Assembly: GCA_036004405.1 (NCBI GenBank)
Contig: DASYRM010000187.1
Coordinates: 1 to 64,000, forward strand
Origin: DASYRM01 sp036004405
Lineage (GTDB): Bacteria; Acidobacteriota; Vicinamibacteria; Vicinamibacterales; UBA2999
Direction: 5' to 3'
DNA: 64,000 nt
Both the position numbers and the translations under genes were made by a program. Shown here piece after piece: positions 47,149 through 55,713 of the stretch. Each line of letters begins with the position of its first letter. Position 1 is the first letter of the stretch. Below the pieces are notes generated by a model. It worked only from the letters and a program-made list of their open reading frames with translations. It searched no databases and was not told the DNA's origin.

Positions 47149-48078
47149 TCAGCGGACGCCGAACGCGGAAGTGACCCACGCCGGCGGATCGGGCTCGCCT
47201 TTCGCCGGCATGCCCTTGGTTTTCGACCAGCGGTGGATCCACGAGAAGCCGCCTCGGCCGACGTACTCGTCGGCCAGGTGGTAGGCCTCATCCGCCAAGG
47301 CCTCGTCGAGCGTCACGAACCGGTAGCCGCGCCGGCGGAACATGTCGAGCAGATCAGGCATCACGTCCGCATTGAGCTGGTTGTCGTGGATGAGCAGCAC
47401 CTGCGGAAACTCGCGGCCGGCAACCTCCACCGACCGCTGCTCGAAGAACTCGACGATCGACTCCATATAAGGCACGTACTCGCGGCGCACGCGCTCGCGA
47501 TACTCCGCGCGCGTGTAGAGCGCGGCATACATGTAGTCGGAGTCGTCGAGCGTGACCGGCGCCACACGGTACCCCTGGTCGTGGAGAAACGCCTGGAGCC
47601 CGGACTTGATCTCGGCCGTGGGTCCCGCGTGCAGAAATGGATGCCGGAAGTAGCGAAGCGTCCTGCCACGCGCCTCGAGCGCCGCACGCAGGATGGGCTC
47701 GCCCTTGACGACGTCGGCCGTGTAGTCCGCGAGCGCCACGTTGTTGATGTCCGGATGCGAATACGTGTGGTTGCCCAGCTCCGCCCCCGCGTCGAGCCAC
47801 AAGTCCAGGAGACGGCGCAGCGTGTCCGCTCCAAGCGTCAGCTCGTGATGGGCGTTGACGAAACCGGTGAGCGGAATGCGATCTTCCTTGAAAGGGCTCA
47901 GCAGCTTTTCGTTCATCGCCCAGACGGCGTCGAACGACGAGCCGCTGCCGCTGCCGTCGCCGCCGCGCGGCAGATCGTCGATAGTGACGGCGACGGCGCG
48001 GCGCGGACCCTGGGCCGACAGCGGCAGCATCCCCGCCAGGGTGGCCAGCGCGACGGCCGCAGCGAGCGCCCGCGTCAT
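47149..48078 (-). CDS. Secreted polysaccharide deacetylase (NodB fold)
   Basis: A 309-residue exported protein with a signal peptide ending LSAQ. The NodB-like catalytic core has VAVTIDDLPRG (catalytic Asp pair), NHTYSHPDINN (metal His pair) and RYFRHPFLHAG. Substrates of the family are N-acetylglucosamine polymers or peptidoglycan. ATG 48078 overlaps the permease stop in an ATGA, so it is coupled to the permease gene. Enzyme specificity cannot be told. Confidence 0.88.
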   Translation of the reverse strand: MTRALAAAVALATLAGMLPLSAQGPRRAVAVTIDDLPRGGDGSGSGSSFDAVWAMNEKLLSPFKEDRIPLTGFVNAHHELTLGADTLRRLLDLWLDAGAELGNHTYSHPDINNVALADYTADVVKGEPILRAALEARGRTLRYFRHPFLHAGPTAEIKSGLQAFLHDQGYRVAPVTLDDSDYMYAALYTRAEYRERVRREYVPYMESIVEFFEQRSVEVAGREFPQVLLIHDNQLNADVMPDLLDMFRRRGYRFVTLDEALADEAYHLADEYVGRGGFSWIHRWSKTKGMPAKGEPDPPAWVTSAFGVR

Positions 48079-49556
48079 CGCACGTTTCGCAGGCGGCTGT
48101 GCCGGTAGCCGTACGCGGCGTAGAGCGCCGCGCCGATCACCAGCCAGATTCCGAAACGCTCCCAGGCCTGGCGCGGCAAGCCGAGCATCACGAACAGGCA
48201 GGCGACGATGCCGAGCGGCGCCACCACCCACACCAGCGGCACGCGGAACGGCCGCTCACGCGCCGGCTCCTTCACGCGCAGCACGAGCACCCCGGCCGCC
48301 ACCAGCGCAAACGCGAAGAGCGTGCCGATGTTGGTGAGGTCGTAGGTTTCGGCGGCGTCACCGATGAGCGACCCGACCGCGACGACGATCCCGGTGATCA
48401 GCGTGGTCGTGTAGGGCACCCGCGTCTTCGCATCGACGGTCGCCGCCCACTGCGGCAGCAGGCCGTCGCGCGCCATGGCGAAGAAGATGCGGGGCTGCCC
48501 GTACTGGAACACCAGCAGCACGGCCGACATCGACACGGCGGCGCCAAGCGCCACGATCATCCCGACGCTGCCAAACCCGGTGAGCTTGAGCGCCTCGGCC
48601 AGCGGGTCGGCCACGGCCAGCTGCCGATACGGCACCATCCCCGTGAGCACCGCGCCGACGATCACGTAGATGATCGTGCAGATGGCCAGCCCGCCCAGGA
48701 TGCCGATGGGCAGGTTGCGCTGCGGGTTTCGCGTCTCCTCGCCAGCCGTCGAAATCGCGTCGAAGCCGATGTAGGCGAAGAAGACGATCGCCGCGCCCTG
48801 ATGAATCCCGGTGAATCCGTTCGGCGCGAACGGCGTGTAGTTGGCCGGATTGATCGCGGTGAGCCCCGCGCCGACGAACAGCGTCAGCGCGAGCAGCTTG
48901 ATCACCACCATCACGTTGTTGACGCTGGCACTCTCCCGCGCGCCCCGCAGCAGCAGCCAGGTGATCAGCATGACGATGCCAAACGCCGGCAGGTTGACGA
49001 GGATCGGGACGCCGGCCACGCGCGGAGCGGTGTCGAGCAGCGCGTGCACGTCTGGAGTGGAGCTGAGGAGGGCGGTGCGGTAGCCGGTGGTGAGCCAGGC
49101 GGGCAGCTCGAGACCGGCGCCCCGCACGAGCGTCATGAAGTAGTCGCCCCACGAGATCGCGACGGCCACGTTGCCGACGGCGTACTCGAGCACCAGATCC
49201 CAGCCGATGATCCACGCGACCAGCTCGCCGAGTGTCGCGTAGGAATAGGCGTAGGCGCTGCCGGCCTGCGGAATCATCGCCGCGAGCTCCGCGTAGCAGA
49301 GCGCGGCCAGCGCACATGCACCCCCGAGCAGGATGAACGAGAACACCAGCGCGGGTCCCGCGCCGAGACGCACCACCACGCCGTCCGGACCCACCTGCCC
49401 CGCGGCGGCGGTGCCGATGGCGCCGAAGATGCCGGCGCCGATGACGGCACCGATCGCCAGCATCACCAGATCGCCGGCACCGAGCACCCGTTTCAGCGAG
49501 TGCGGCGAATCAGACGTGTCGAGCGCGGCGATCGGCTTGCGGTCGAAGAGGCTCAT
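48075..49556 (-). CDS. Amino-acid permease, APC superfamily (CAT/YfnA-like)
   Basis: A 493-residue transporter with about twelve to fourteen helices. The first helix motif GAVIGAGIFGAIG and the opening SLKRVLGAGDLVMLAIG are typical for the CAT group; AMIPQAGSAYAYSYATLGELVAWIIGW and FFAYIGFDAISTAGEETRNPQRNLP follow. The last helix is followed by RHSRLRNVR. Cationic or broad amino acids are likely substrates. The ATG at 49556 overlaps the previous gene in an ATGA. Confidence 0.92.
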   Translation of the reverse strand: MSLFDRKPIAALDTSDSPHSLKRVLGAGDLVMLAIGAVIGAGIFGAIGTAAAGQVGPDGVVVRLGAGPALVFSFILLGGACALAALCYAELAAMIPQAGSAYAYSYATLGELVAWIIGWDLVLEYAVGNVAVAISWGDYFMTLVRGAGLELPAWLTTGYRTALLSSTPDVHALLDTAPRVAGVPILVNLPAFGIVMLITWLLLRGARESASVNNVMVVIKLLALTLFVGAGLTAINPANYTPFAPNGFTGIHQGAAIVFFAYIGFDAISTAGEETRNPQRNLPIGILGGLAICTIIYVIVGAVLTGMVPYRQLAVADPLAEALKLTGFGSVGMIVALGAAVSMSAVLLVFQYGQPRIFFAMARDGLLPQWAATVDAKTRVPYTTTLITGIVVAVGSLIGDAAETYDLTNIGTLFAFALVAAGVLVLRVKEPARERPFRVPLVWVVAPLGIVACLFVMLGLPRQAWERFGIWLVIGAALYAAYGYRHSRLRNVR

Positions 49557-50491
49557 GCGCGTCGCGGATGGGCGCTGGCGAAACGATAGGCGGTGTCGTT
49601 GGTGGCCACCGACAATTCACCCGACGGGCCGAACGCCACACCGACCAGCCCGTTGCCGGAGACCACGAGCTCCGGCTCGCCCTCGGGATCGCGGAACCGG
49701 TAGAGGCCACCCGCGCCCGCCAGGGCGTCGGTCACGTGCAGCAGCCCCTCGGGCGAGAACGCCAGCCCCTGCGGCCGCCCCATCGTATGCGGTAAGGTCC
49801 GCACTTCACCATCGACCTGGATGCGGTAGATGTGATCGTAGGTGCCGAGCGTGGGCGCGGTGACGAACAGCTCGCCCCACGGGCTCATGGCCAGATGGAA
49901 CGCGGCGATGCTCGGCGGCAGCGTGGCAAATGGCGTCACGGACCCGTCGCGGACGCGGAAGATGGTGCCGGAGCGGTCGCCGACATACATCCACCCGTTG
50001 TCATCGAAGGCCAGCCCGCACGCCACCCCGAGCTCCGACGCCACCTGCGTGTGCGAGCCGTCGTCCGCGATGCGGTACACCGCCCCGTCGAAGCGGCTCG
50101 AGATGTAGAGCTGGCGATCCGGTCCGTACGCGAGCGACGTGGCATTGACGATGCCCGACACGAACGGCTCGCGCGCGCCGGGAGTGGCAACGCGAAACAC
50201 CGAGACCGGCGCCTCCTGTCCGCGCGCACCGCTGTAGGTGACGTAGAGCCGCCCCACGGCATCGAAGGCGGGGTTGTCCACCTGGTGCAGGCCGGTGGCC
50301 CACGGCACGCCGACTTCCACTCGCGTGGCGCCGTCGTTTTCGATCTCGAGGGTGAGGTTCTCGCCTTCGGCCTCGGCGGGCATCAGCACGACCATCCGCG
50401 TCGGCGACACGAACGCCACCATCGCGGGGTGGCCGCCCACACGGACCGCGGGGAGCGCGTCCGTCGGGAACCCGCTGCCGTGGACCACCAC
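49553..50491 (-). CDS. NHL/SMP-30-like beta-propeller protein with partial IPT/TIG domain
   Basis: A 312-residue protein made of a short IPT/TIG-like start (VVVHGSGFPTDALPAVRVGG) and beta-propeller blades typical of NHL or gluconolactonase-like proteins (ATSLAYGPDRQLYISSRFDGAVYRI, GLAFDDNGWMYVGDRSG, GLAFSPEGLLHVTDALAG). GTG 50491 is the only standard start. In the same frame upstream the TIG domain continues (LPTISEVSPGKAVEGAR) with no start until a repeat region. So the gene has either lost its 5' end or starts at a CTG near 50536. The stop overlaps the permease start. Confidence 0.75.
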   Translation of the reverse strand: MVVHGSGFPTDALPAVRVGGHPAMVAFVSPTRMVVLMPAEAEGENLTLEIENDGATRVEVGVPWATGLHQVDNPAFDAVGRLYVTYSGARGQEAPVSVFRVATPGAREPFVSGIVNATSLAYGPDRQLYISSRFDGAVYRIADDGSHTQVASELGVACGLAFDDNGWMYVGDRSGTIFRVRDGSVTPFATLPPSIAAFHLAMSPWGELFVTAPTLGTYDHIYRIQVDGEVRTLPHTMGRPQGLAFSPEGLLHVTDALAGAGGLYRFRDPEGEPELVVSGNGLVGVAFGPSGELSVATNDTAYRFASAHPRRA

Positions 50492-50542
50492 GCGCGCGCC
50501 TTCGACGGCCTTGCCGGGGCTGACCTCGGAGATGGTGGGCAG

Positions 50543-50608
50543 ATCCTCGCCTCGCGAGGCTCGGCCTCGCCTTAGCAGTGTTTGAGTGCCCCGCCTCCGG
50601 CGGGGGGC
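50543..50608. repeat. Palindromic repeat region between HNH and propeller genes
   Basis: A perfect 12-bp palindrome GCCTCGCGAGGC (50549-50560) inside CTCG-rich sequence, then a hairpin of CCCCGCC and GGCGGGG around TCC (50589-50605). The base triplet after the second arm is the HNH stop codon. This region has replaced the natural 5' end of the propeller gene. Confidence 0.55.
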
Positions 50609-51160
50609 CTACGAGCTGTCGTCGTCGGCGTCGAGCTCGACGTTCCAGTATAGATAGTCACGCCAGCTCTCGGGGGCGTTGTGGACGCCGAAGGTGATGC
50701 GAATTGCGGTGGCAGGAGCCGAGTCCGGGCGCCGCGGGTGCCGCAGCAGGCGCATCCCCGCCTCAGCCGGCGTGCGCCCACCCTTCTTGCGATTGCAGCT
50801 CACGCAGCAGGTGACGATGTTCTCCCAGTCCTTTCGCCCGCCTTGCGCCACGGGCACCACGTGGTCGAAGGTGAGCTCGGGCGTCGGGAACGCCTTCCGG
50901 CAGTATTGGCAGGTGTGATGGTCCCGCGCGTAGATGTTCAGCCGGGAAAAGGGCACGTAATCGAAGCGGCGGCGGATTTTGACGAACCGGAGGAGGCGGA
51001 TGACCGAGGGCAGCTTGAAGCTGACGGACACCGACCTTATCTCGCGCTCATGATGCGCGATCACCTCCACTTTCCCCTGGCACCAGAGCGTAATCGCCTT
51101 CTGCCAGTTGACGACCTTGAGAGGCTCGTAGGTAGCGTTGAGGAGGAGCGCCTGCTCCAT
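50609..51160 (-). CDS. HNH endonuclease-domain protein
   Basis: A 183-residue protein. The N-terminal half reads LLLNATYEPLKVVNWQKAI and FVKIRRRFDYVPFSRLNIYARD; the HNH core is CQYCRKAF, LTFDHVVPVAQGGRKDWENIVTCC and CVSCNRKKG, with two zinc CxxC pairs and the HxxP-like centre. This is the widespread chromosomal form, not a homing endonuclease. ATG 51160 is preceded by a promoter. Function is probably DNA repair or restriction, unknown. Confidence 0.9.
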   Translation of the reverse strand: MEQALLLNATYEPLKVVNWQKAITLWCQGKVEVIAHHEREIRSVSVSFKLPSVIRLLRFVKIRRRFDYVPFSRLNIYARDHHTCQYCRKAFPTPELTFDHVVPVAQGGRKDWENIVTCCVSCNRKKGGRTPAEAGMRLLRHPRRPDSAPATAIRITFGVHNAPESWRDYLYWNVELDADDDSS

Positions 51161-51167
51161 AGCATGG

Positions 51168-51197
51168 ATGATGCCCGGACGCTGATGACACTGTCAA
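51168..51197 (-). promoter_or_regulatory. Sigma-70-type promoter for the HNH gene
   Basis: On the minus strand TTGACA (51197-51192) and CATCAT (51173-51168), 18 bp apart. The ATG is 8 bases after the -10 box, so the message would be nearly leaderless. The other half of the divergent region holds nothing clear for the NlpC gene. Confidence 0.5.
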
Positions 51198-51257
51198 GCG
51201 ACGGGGTTACCATAAACGCTAACGAACGCAGTGATTTACACCGATAGACAGACGCCG

Positions 51258-51857
51258 ATGGCTGACGCGCGTCCCGCAGCGTTGCTCCTCGTGGCCCTCG
51301 TCGCCCTGGTCGCCGCCGGGTGTGCGTCGAGCGGCGCGGTGCCCAAGCCGTTCCCCGGCGCCTCCACCCCGGGCGGCCGGCCGGCGGCCGCACCGCCGAG
51401 GATCGCCGCGCCTTCGCCGGCCGGGAATGCCGACGAGCCCGCCGCGTCGCCCGATGGCGGCGTGATCGTGCCGCCGGTACCCGATGTCACGCCGGGGACC
51501 ATGGCCCTTGCCACCGCCCTGGACCTGCGAGGGGTGCCCTATCGAAACGGCGGCAGCGACCCCAACGGCTTCGATTGCAGCGGCTTGGTGCAGTGGGCCT
51601 TCGCGCGCATCGGGCGCGCGCTGCCGCGCGAGGCCAAGGAGCAGTTTCACGTCGGCCGCGAGATCGACCGTGACGAGGTGCAGCCGGGCGATCTGCTGTT
51701 CTTCGACACCGGCACCAACAGCGCGTCGCACGTCGGCATCGCGCTCGACGCCGAAAGCTTCGTCCACGCGCCGCGCTCGAACGGCGTCGTGCGCGTGGAG
51801 CGCTACACGAGCAACTACTGGTCGCGCCGCTACCTCGGCGCCAGGCGCGTCGAGTAG
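51258..51857 (+). CDS. NlpC/P60 cell-wall peptidase lipoprotein
   Basis: A 199-residue lipoprotein (lipobox LVAAGC, Cys22) with a Pro/Ala linker (about 26-80) and an NlpC/P60 domain at 81-199. The catalytic Cys107 lies in NGFDCSGLVQWAF, the His158 in SASHVGIALD, and the third residue follows in FVHA. This family cleaves D-Glu-diaminopimelate bonds in peptidoglycan. ATG 51258 is used; a GTG at 51231 is in frame but gives a worse signal. The gene is divergent from HNH. Confidence 0.9.
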   Translation: MADARPAALLLVALVALVAAGCASSGAVPKPFPGASTPGGRPAAAPPRIAAPSPAGNADEPAASPDGGVIVPPVPDVTPGTMALATALDLRGVPYRNGGSDPNGFDCSGLVQWAFARIGRALPREAKEQFHVGREIDRDEVQPGDLLFFDTGTNSASHVGIALDAESFVHAPRSNGVVRVERYTSNYWSRRYLGARRVE

Positions 51858-51896
51858 CGCGGAACCAGAACGCCCCGCGCGGTGTCTTACCTGCGC

Positions 51897-52748
51897 ATGC
51901 GTCCGCGTCTGCTGCCCCTCGGGTGCGCGCTCGTGGCCACCGCCTCGCTGGCGGCGCAAGAACCGTCATTCGACGTCGCCTCGATTCGGCCCAGCCGGAG
52001 CACCCAAACGAGCGATGTCCGGCCGACGCCCTTTGGCCGCTTCACGGCCACCAACGCCACGACCAAGAGTCTCATCCTGCGCTCCTATGGCCTGGTGGAC
52101 GCACAGCTGATCGGCGCACCGTCGTGGCTGGACGCCGAGCACTTCGACATCGACGCGCGCGTCAGCACTGCGCCCCCGGGCGGTCCCGAGGCGCTGATTC
52201 CCATGGTGCGCTCGCTGCTCGTCGAGCGGTTCAAGCTCAAGGCGCATCCGGAGACCCGTGAGCTCGCTGCGTATGCACTCACATACGCACGGCGAGATCG
52301 GCAGCTCGGCCCGCTGATCCGGTCGACGCAGGCGGACTGCACCAAGGCCAGCACGCTGACCCCGGACGACGTGCGCGCGGCCGTGCGCGACGGCTGGCCG
52401 CAGTGCGGTATGGCGTACTTCGTCAACTTCACGACCACCACGGCCAGCGGCAACAACGTCAAGACGCGCGTCCGCCGCTCGGGCATCACGCTGCCGGCGC
52501 TGGCCACGGCACTGCAGTCGCTGGTGGAGCGGCCCATCGTCGACCAGACCTCGCTCGGCGGCCTCTTCGACGTCGAGTATTCCTATTCGCCGCAGCCGCC
52601 GACGCCCGGCGTCGAGTCGGTGTTCGGACCCGACGCGCCCGCGATCTCGGTGGCCCTGGAGGAGCAGCTCGGGCTGAAGCTCGAGTCGCGCCGGCTGATG
52701 GTGCCGGTGCTCGTCATCGATTCCATCGATCGGCCGTCCGAGAACTGA
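51897..52748 (+). CDS. TIGR03435 family secreted protein (copy 4)
   Basis: A 283-residue exported protein. The signal peptide ends SLAAQ, followed by PSFDVASIRPSRS and GRFTATNATTKSLILRSYGL, then SWLDAEHFDIDARV, MVRSLLVERFKLKAHPETRELAAYAL, RPIVDQTSLGGLFDVEYSY, LEEQLGLKLESRRL and PVLVIDSIDRPSEN. The pattern matches the other three copies. ATG 51897 is chosen; GTG 51882 is in frame. A hairpin repeat follows its stop. Confidence 0.87.
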   Translation: MRPRLLPLGCALVATASLAAQEPSFDVASIRPSRSTQTSDVRPTPFGRFTATNATTKSLILRSYGLVDAQLIGAPSWLDAEHFDIDARVSTAPPGGPEALIPMVRSLLVERFKLKAHPETRELAAYALTYARRDRQLGPLIRSTQADCTKASTLTPDDVRAAVRDGWPQCGMAYFVNFTTTTASGNNVKTRVRRSGITLPALATALQSLVERPIVDQTSLGGLFDVEYSYSPQPPTPGVESVFGPDAPAISVALEEQLGLKLESRRLMVPVLVIDSIDRPSEN

Positions 52749-52763
52749 TGACGGGCCGATGAC

Positions 52764-52787
52764 GGGCCACCTGAAGGTGGCCCCTAC
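52764..52787. repeat. Hairpin repeat with partial second copy
   Basis: Arms GGGCCACC and GGTGGCCC around TGAA, then CTAC. A half copy (GAGGTGGCCCCTACGG) follows at 52791. It lies after a TIGR03435 gene and 35 bases before ppa. Confidence 0.65.
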
Positions 52788-52821
52788 GGTGAGGTGGCCC
52801 CTACGGTAATCTAAGGGCCGC

Positions 52822-53361
52822 ATGCACCCCTGGCACGACACGTACCTCGACGACACGACGGTGGCCACCGACTTTCCGGTCATCATCGAGATTCCCAAAG
52901 GCAGCAAGAACAAGTACGAGCTGGACAAAGAGACCGGCCTGCTCAAGCTCGATCGTGTGTTGTACAGCTCGGTGCACTACCCCGCCGACTACGGCTTCAT
53001 CCCGCGCACCTACTGCGACGACGGCGACCCGCTCGACGCGCTGGTGCTCAGCCAGGAGCCGGTCTACCCGCTCACCATCGTCACGGCGCGCGCCATCGGC
53101 GTGATGCGCATGCGCGACGAGAAGGGGATCGACGACAAGATCGTGGCGGTGAGCGTGAACGATCCGGCGGTGGCCGACTACACCGACAAATCGCAGCTGC
53201 CGACGCACGAACTGCGGCAGCTGAAGCGCTTCTTCGAGGAATACAAGGCGCTCGAGCACAAGACGGTCATCGTGGAGGACATGCTCGGGCCGGCCGACGC
53301 CATCCGCATCATCACCGAGGCGCTGGAGCTGTGCCGCAAGCTCCGGCGCGGCGAACTCTAG
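52822..53361 (+). CDS. ppa: Inorganic pyrophosphatase
   Basis: A 179-residue family I pyrophosphatase that hydrolyses pyrophosphate and so pulls biosynthesis forward. Conserved stretches are IEIPKGSKNKYELDKETG, YPADYGFIPRTYCDDGDPLDALV (catalytic Asp cluster) and DDKIVAVSVNDP. Length and spacing match the bacterial enzyme. ATG 52822 fits. It converges on the transglycosylase gene with 18 bases between stops. Confidence 0.97.
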   Translation: MHPWHDTYLDDTTVATDFPVIIEIPKGSKNKYELDKETGLLKLDRVLYSSVHYPADYGFIPRTYCDDGDPLDALVLSQEPVYPLTIVTARAIGVMRMRDEKGIDDKIVAVSVNDPAVADYTDKSQLPTHELRQLKRFFEEYKALEHKTVIVEDMLGPADAIRIITEALELCRKLRRGEL

Positions 53362-53379
53362 CCCCGTTCACCGCGAGCC

Positions 53380-54279
53380 TTACGCCGGCGGCGTGGACGA
53401 CGGCGCCGCGGGCTCCGGCGCCGGCTCGGGTGCCGGCTCCGCAGGCGGCTCGGGCGCGGGCGGCTTTGATCCGATCGGCACGCCGGGCGCGCCCGGTTCT
53501 TTCGCCACCTCGTCGTCGAGCGGCAGCGCCGCTTCGGGGTTGGGCGGCGGCGCCGCCGACGGTCGGCCGCCGATGGGCGGCTCCACCGTGCCCATGCGCG
53601 CGAGGATGATCTGCTGCCGCCGCATCAGTCGTGCTGGGGGACGGCCCGGGTTGTAGCGGCGCGGATTGATCAAGGCGCCCGCCAGCAGCGCGGCCTGCTG
53701 CCGCGACAACGCCGACGCCGGCACGCCGAAGTAGTGGCGCGCCGCCGCCTCCGCGCCCCACACCCCGTCGCCCCACTCGACCACGTTGAGATAGATCTCG
53801 AAGATGCGCTGTTTCGAGAGCCCCGCCTCGAGCCGTCGCGTGATCACCAGCTCGCGCAGCTTGCGCAGCGGATCGCGCGACGGCGACAGATAGAGGTTCT
53901 TGGCGAGCTGCTGCGTGAGGGTGCTGGCGCCGCGCGGCACGATCCCCTTGTCGAGGGCCTGCTGCACCGACACGCGAATCTGCTCGACGTCGATGCCTTC
54001 GTGCTGCCAGAACGCGCTGTCCTCGGCGGCCAGCACCGCGCGTTTGAGGTTGGTCGAGATGCGCGAGTACGGCACCCAGCGTTGATCGAACTCGAAGGGC
54101 TTGCCGTCGCGCTCCGACTCACGCGCGCGCAGCTCCATGAACGCCGTCGTCTTCGGGTTGGCGGTCGCCAGCGGCCGGACGTCGGGGATGGTCATGTACG
54201 TGTAGCCGACGGCGGCGAACACCAGCGCGCCCGCCGACGCGAGCCAGCGCCACCACGACCGCCCCTTCTTACCCGGCAA
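53380..54279 (-). CDS. mtgA: Monofunctional peptidoglycan transglycosylase (GT51)
   Basis: A 299-residue membrane-anchored glycosyltransferase that polymerises lipid II. One N-terminal helix (about 12-31) is followed by the GT51 motifs: VLAAEDSAFWQHEGID (catalytic Glu), PRGASTLTQQLAKNLYL and WGDGVWGAEAAARHYFG. The C-terminal 60 residues are a Pro/Ala/Glu-rich tail. The frame starts with TTG 54279, 11 bases inside the M48 gene; this is a weak start but gives a correct anchor. Translation is likely coupled. Confidence 0.88.
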   Translation of the reverse strand: MPGKKGRSWWRWLASAGALVFAAVGYTYMTIPDVRPLATANPKTTAFMELRARESERDGKPFEFDQRWVPYSRISTNLKRAVLAAEDSAFWQHEGIDVEQIRVSVQQALDKGIVPRGASTLTQQLAKNLYLSPSRDPLRKLRELVITRRLEAGLSKQRIFEIYLNVVEWGDGVWGAEAAARHYFGVPASALSRQQAALLAGALINPRRYNPGRPPARLMRRQQIILARMGTVEPPIGGRPSAAPPPNPEAALPLDDEVAKEPGAPGVPIGSKPPAPEPPAEPAPEPAPEPAAPSSTPPA

Positions 54280-55711
54280 CGACGACCTTGATCTGGGTGC
54301 CGGCCTGCGGCTGCGCCCCCGCTTCGGCGTGGTTCATGGCGGCGAGGGCCGCCGGCGTGACGGCACCGGCGGAGCGGCCGGCCAGCGACTGCCAGGTGTC
54401 GCCCGACCGCACCGTATGGAGCGCGATGCGGGACGGCTTGATGGCCTCGGCTTCGCTGGCCGAGATCGGACGGAAGCTGCGCTGGCTGGTGCCGAACGCG
54501 GCGTCGTACTGGGTGAACAGGGTGGGCGCCGCAAGGCCGGCAATCATGTAGACGTTGTCTCCGTGCCGCAGGTGGGTGGCACGGCTGCGGATGTCGCCGA
54601 GCCCCTCGATCATGCCCTCGTATTCGCCAACGTGGGCGTCGAGGCCGGCAATCGTCGCCCGCTCGCCGCGCACGAGCCGGAAGCCGGCCTTCTGCATGTT
54701 TGCGACGCCAATCTCCTCCACCGACGAGCCCTGCGGCTGCGGCACGAGCTGCAGGATTTCGAAGACGTCGGCGTTCGGCGCCTTCGACACCACCTGCTGC
54801 GGGCTGTTGGCCACCTGCCAGCCGGTCGGGAAATCGAGGCGGAAACGCAGGGGTGGATGAAGAAAGGTGGTGCCGCGCACCACGCCCTGCGCCGGGTTGT
54901 CGCCGAAGATGACGCCGTCTATCTGCGCGCGGATCGCCTCGCGATCGGTGACGAAGCCCGACTTGCCGGCCTTGGCCTTCTGGACCTCCGGGCCGATCTC
55001 CTTCACGCGCGCGAGCGGCTCGGGGTGCGTGGAGAGGAAGTTGGGCACGCCTTTGCGATCGCCTGCGGCTTCGTCGAGCCGCCCGAGCGTGGTCAGCATG
55101 GACGGCACGCCTTCGGGGTCCCACTTGCCGAGGCTGGCGTAGCGCACGCCGAGCGAATCGGCCTGCAGCTCGTCGTCGCGCCCGTACTTGAGGAACAGGA
55201 GTCCCATCGCCTGCTGCGACGCCTGCGAGAACGGCTGCGCGGCCGGCACGAACACGCCGAGCGCGATGAGGCCGACGGTGCCCCCGATCTGCCGCGTGTA
55301 CTGCTGCGCCGCGTGCCGCGCGGTGACGTGCCCGATCTCGTGGCCGAGCACGCCCGCGAGCTCGGCTTCGCTATCGAGGTACGGCAGGATGCCGCGCGTG
55401 ACGTAGATGAAGCCGCCCGGCAGGGCAAACGCATTCACCGCCGCCTGATCCACCACCGCAAACTGCCACGGCAGGTTCGGGCGCTCCGACAGCTTCGCCA
55501 GACGGAGACCGATGCCGCTGACGTAGCGCTGCAGCTCGGGGTCGTCGTAGAGGCCCATCTCCTGCCGGACCTGGGTGTCCGATTCCTTGCCGAGCGCAAT
55601 CTCCTGCCCCTCGCTCATCAGCGTGATCTCGCGCCGCCCCGTGGCGGGGTTGGTGGCGCAGGCCGTGAGCGTCGCGGCCGCGAGCGCGGCCGCGCAGAGG
55701 CGAAGGAGCAT
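54269..55711 (-). CDS. M48 family metalloprotease lipoprotein, BepA-like
   Basis: A 480-residue exported protein. The lipobox is LTAC (Cys18). The zinc motif HEIGH is at 124-128 with the third ligand Glu181 in DDELQADSLG. This family (BepA/YfgC) works in the periplasm on outer membrane proteins. The C-terminal domain ends with a LysM-like segment (LHTVRSGDTWQSLAGRS). The ATG at 55711 is two bases after the aminotransferase stop. The gene overlaps the transglycosylase downstream. Confidence 0.9.
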   Translation of the reverse strand: MLLRLCAAALAAATLTACATNPATGRREITLMSEGQEIALGKESDTQVRQEMGLYDDPELQRYVSGIGLRLAKLSERPNLPWQFAVVDQAAVNAFALPGGFIYVTRGILPYLDSEAELAGVLGHEIGHVTARHAAQQYTRQIGGTVGLIALGVFVPAAQPFSQASQQAMGLLFLKYGRDDELQADSLGVRYASLGKWDPEGVPSMLTTLGRLDEAAGDRKGVPNFLSTHPEPLARVKEIGPEVQKAKAGKSGFVTDREAIRAQIDGVIFGDNPAQGVVRGTTFLHPPLRFRLDFPTGWQVANSPQQVVSKAPNADVFEILQLVPQPQGSSVEEIGVANMQKAGFRLVRGERATIAGLDAHVGEYEGMIEGLGDIRSRATHLRHGDNVYMIAGLAAPTLFTQYDAAFGTSQRSFRPISASEAEAIKPSRIALHTVRSGDTWQSLAGRSAGAVTPAALAAMNHAEAGAQPQAGTQIKVVVAG

Positions 55712-55713
55712 GG

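Noticed and set aside
50609..51160. HNH protein as a homing endonuclease or group II intron part
   Set aside because: It is a complete single gene with its own promoter, matches the common chromosomal HNH form, and has no intron or intein sequence around it.
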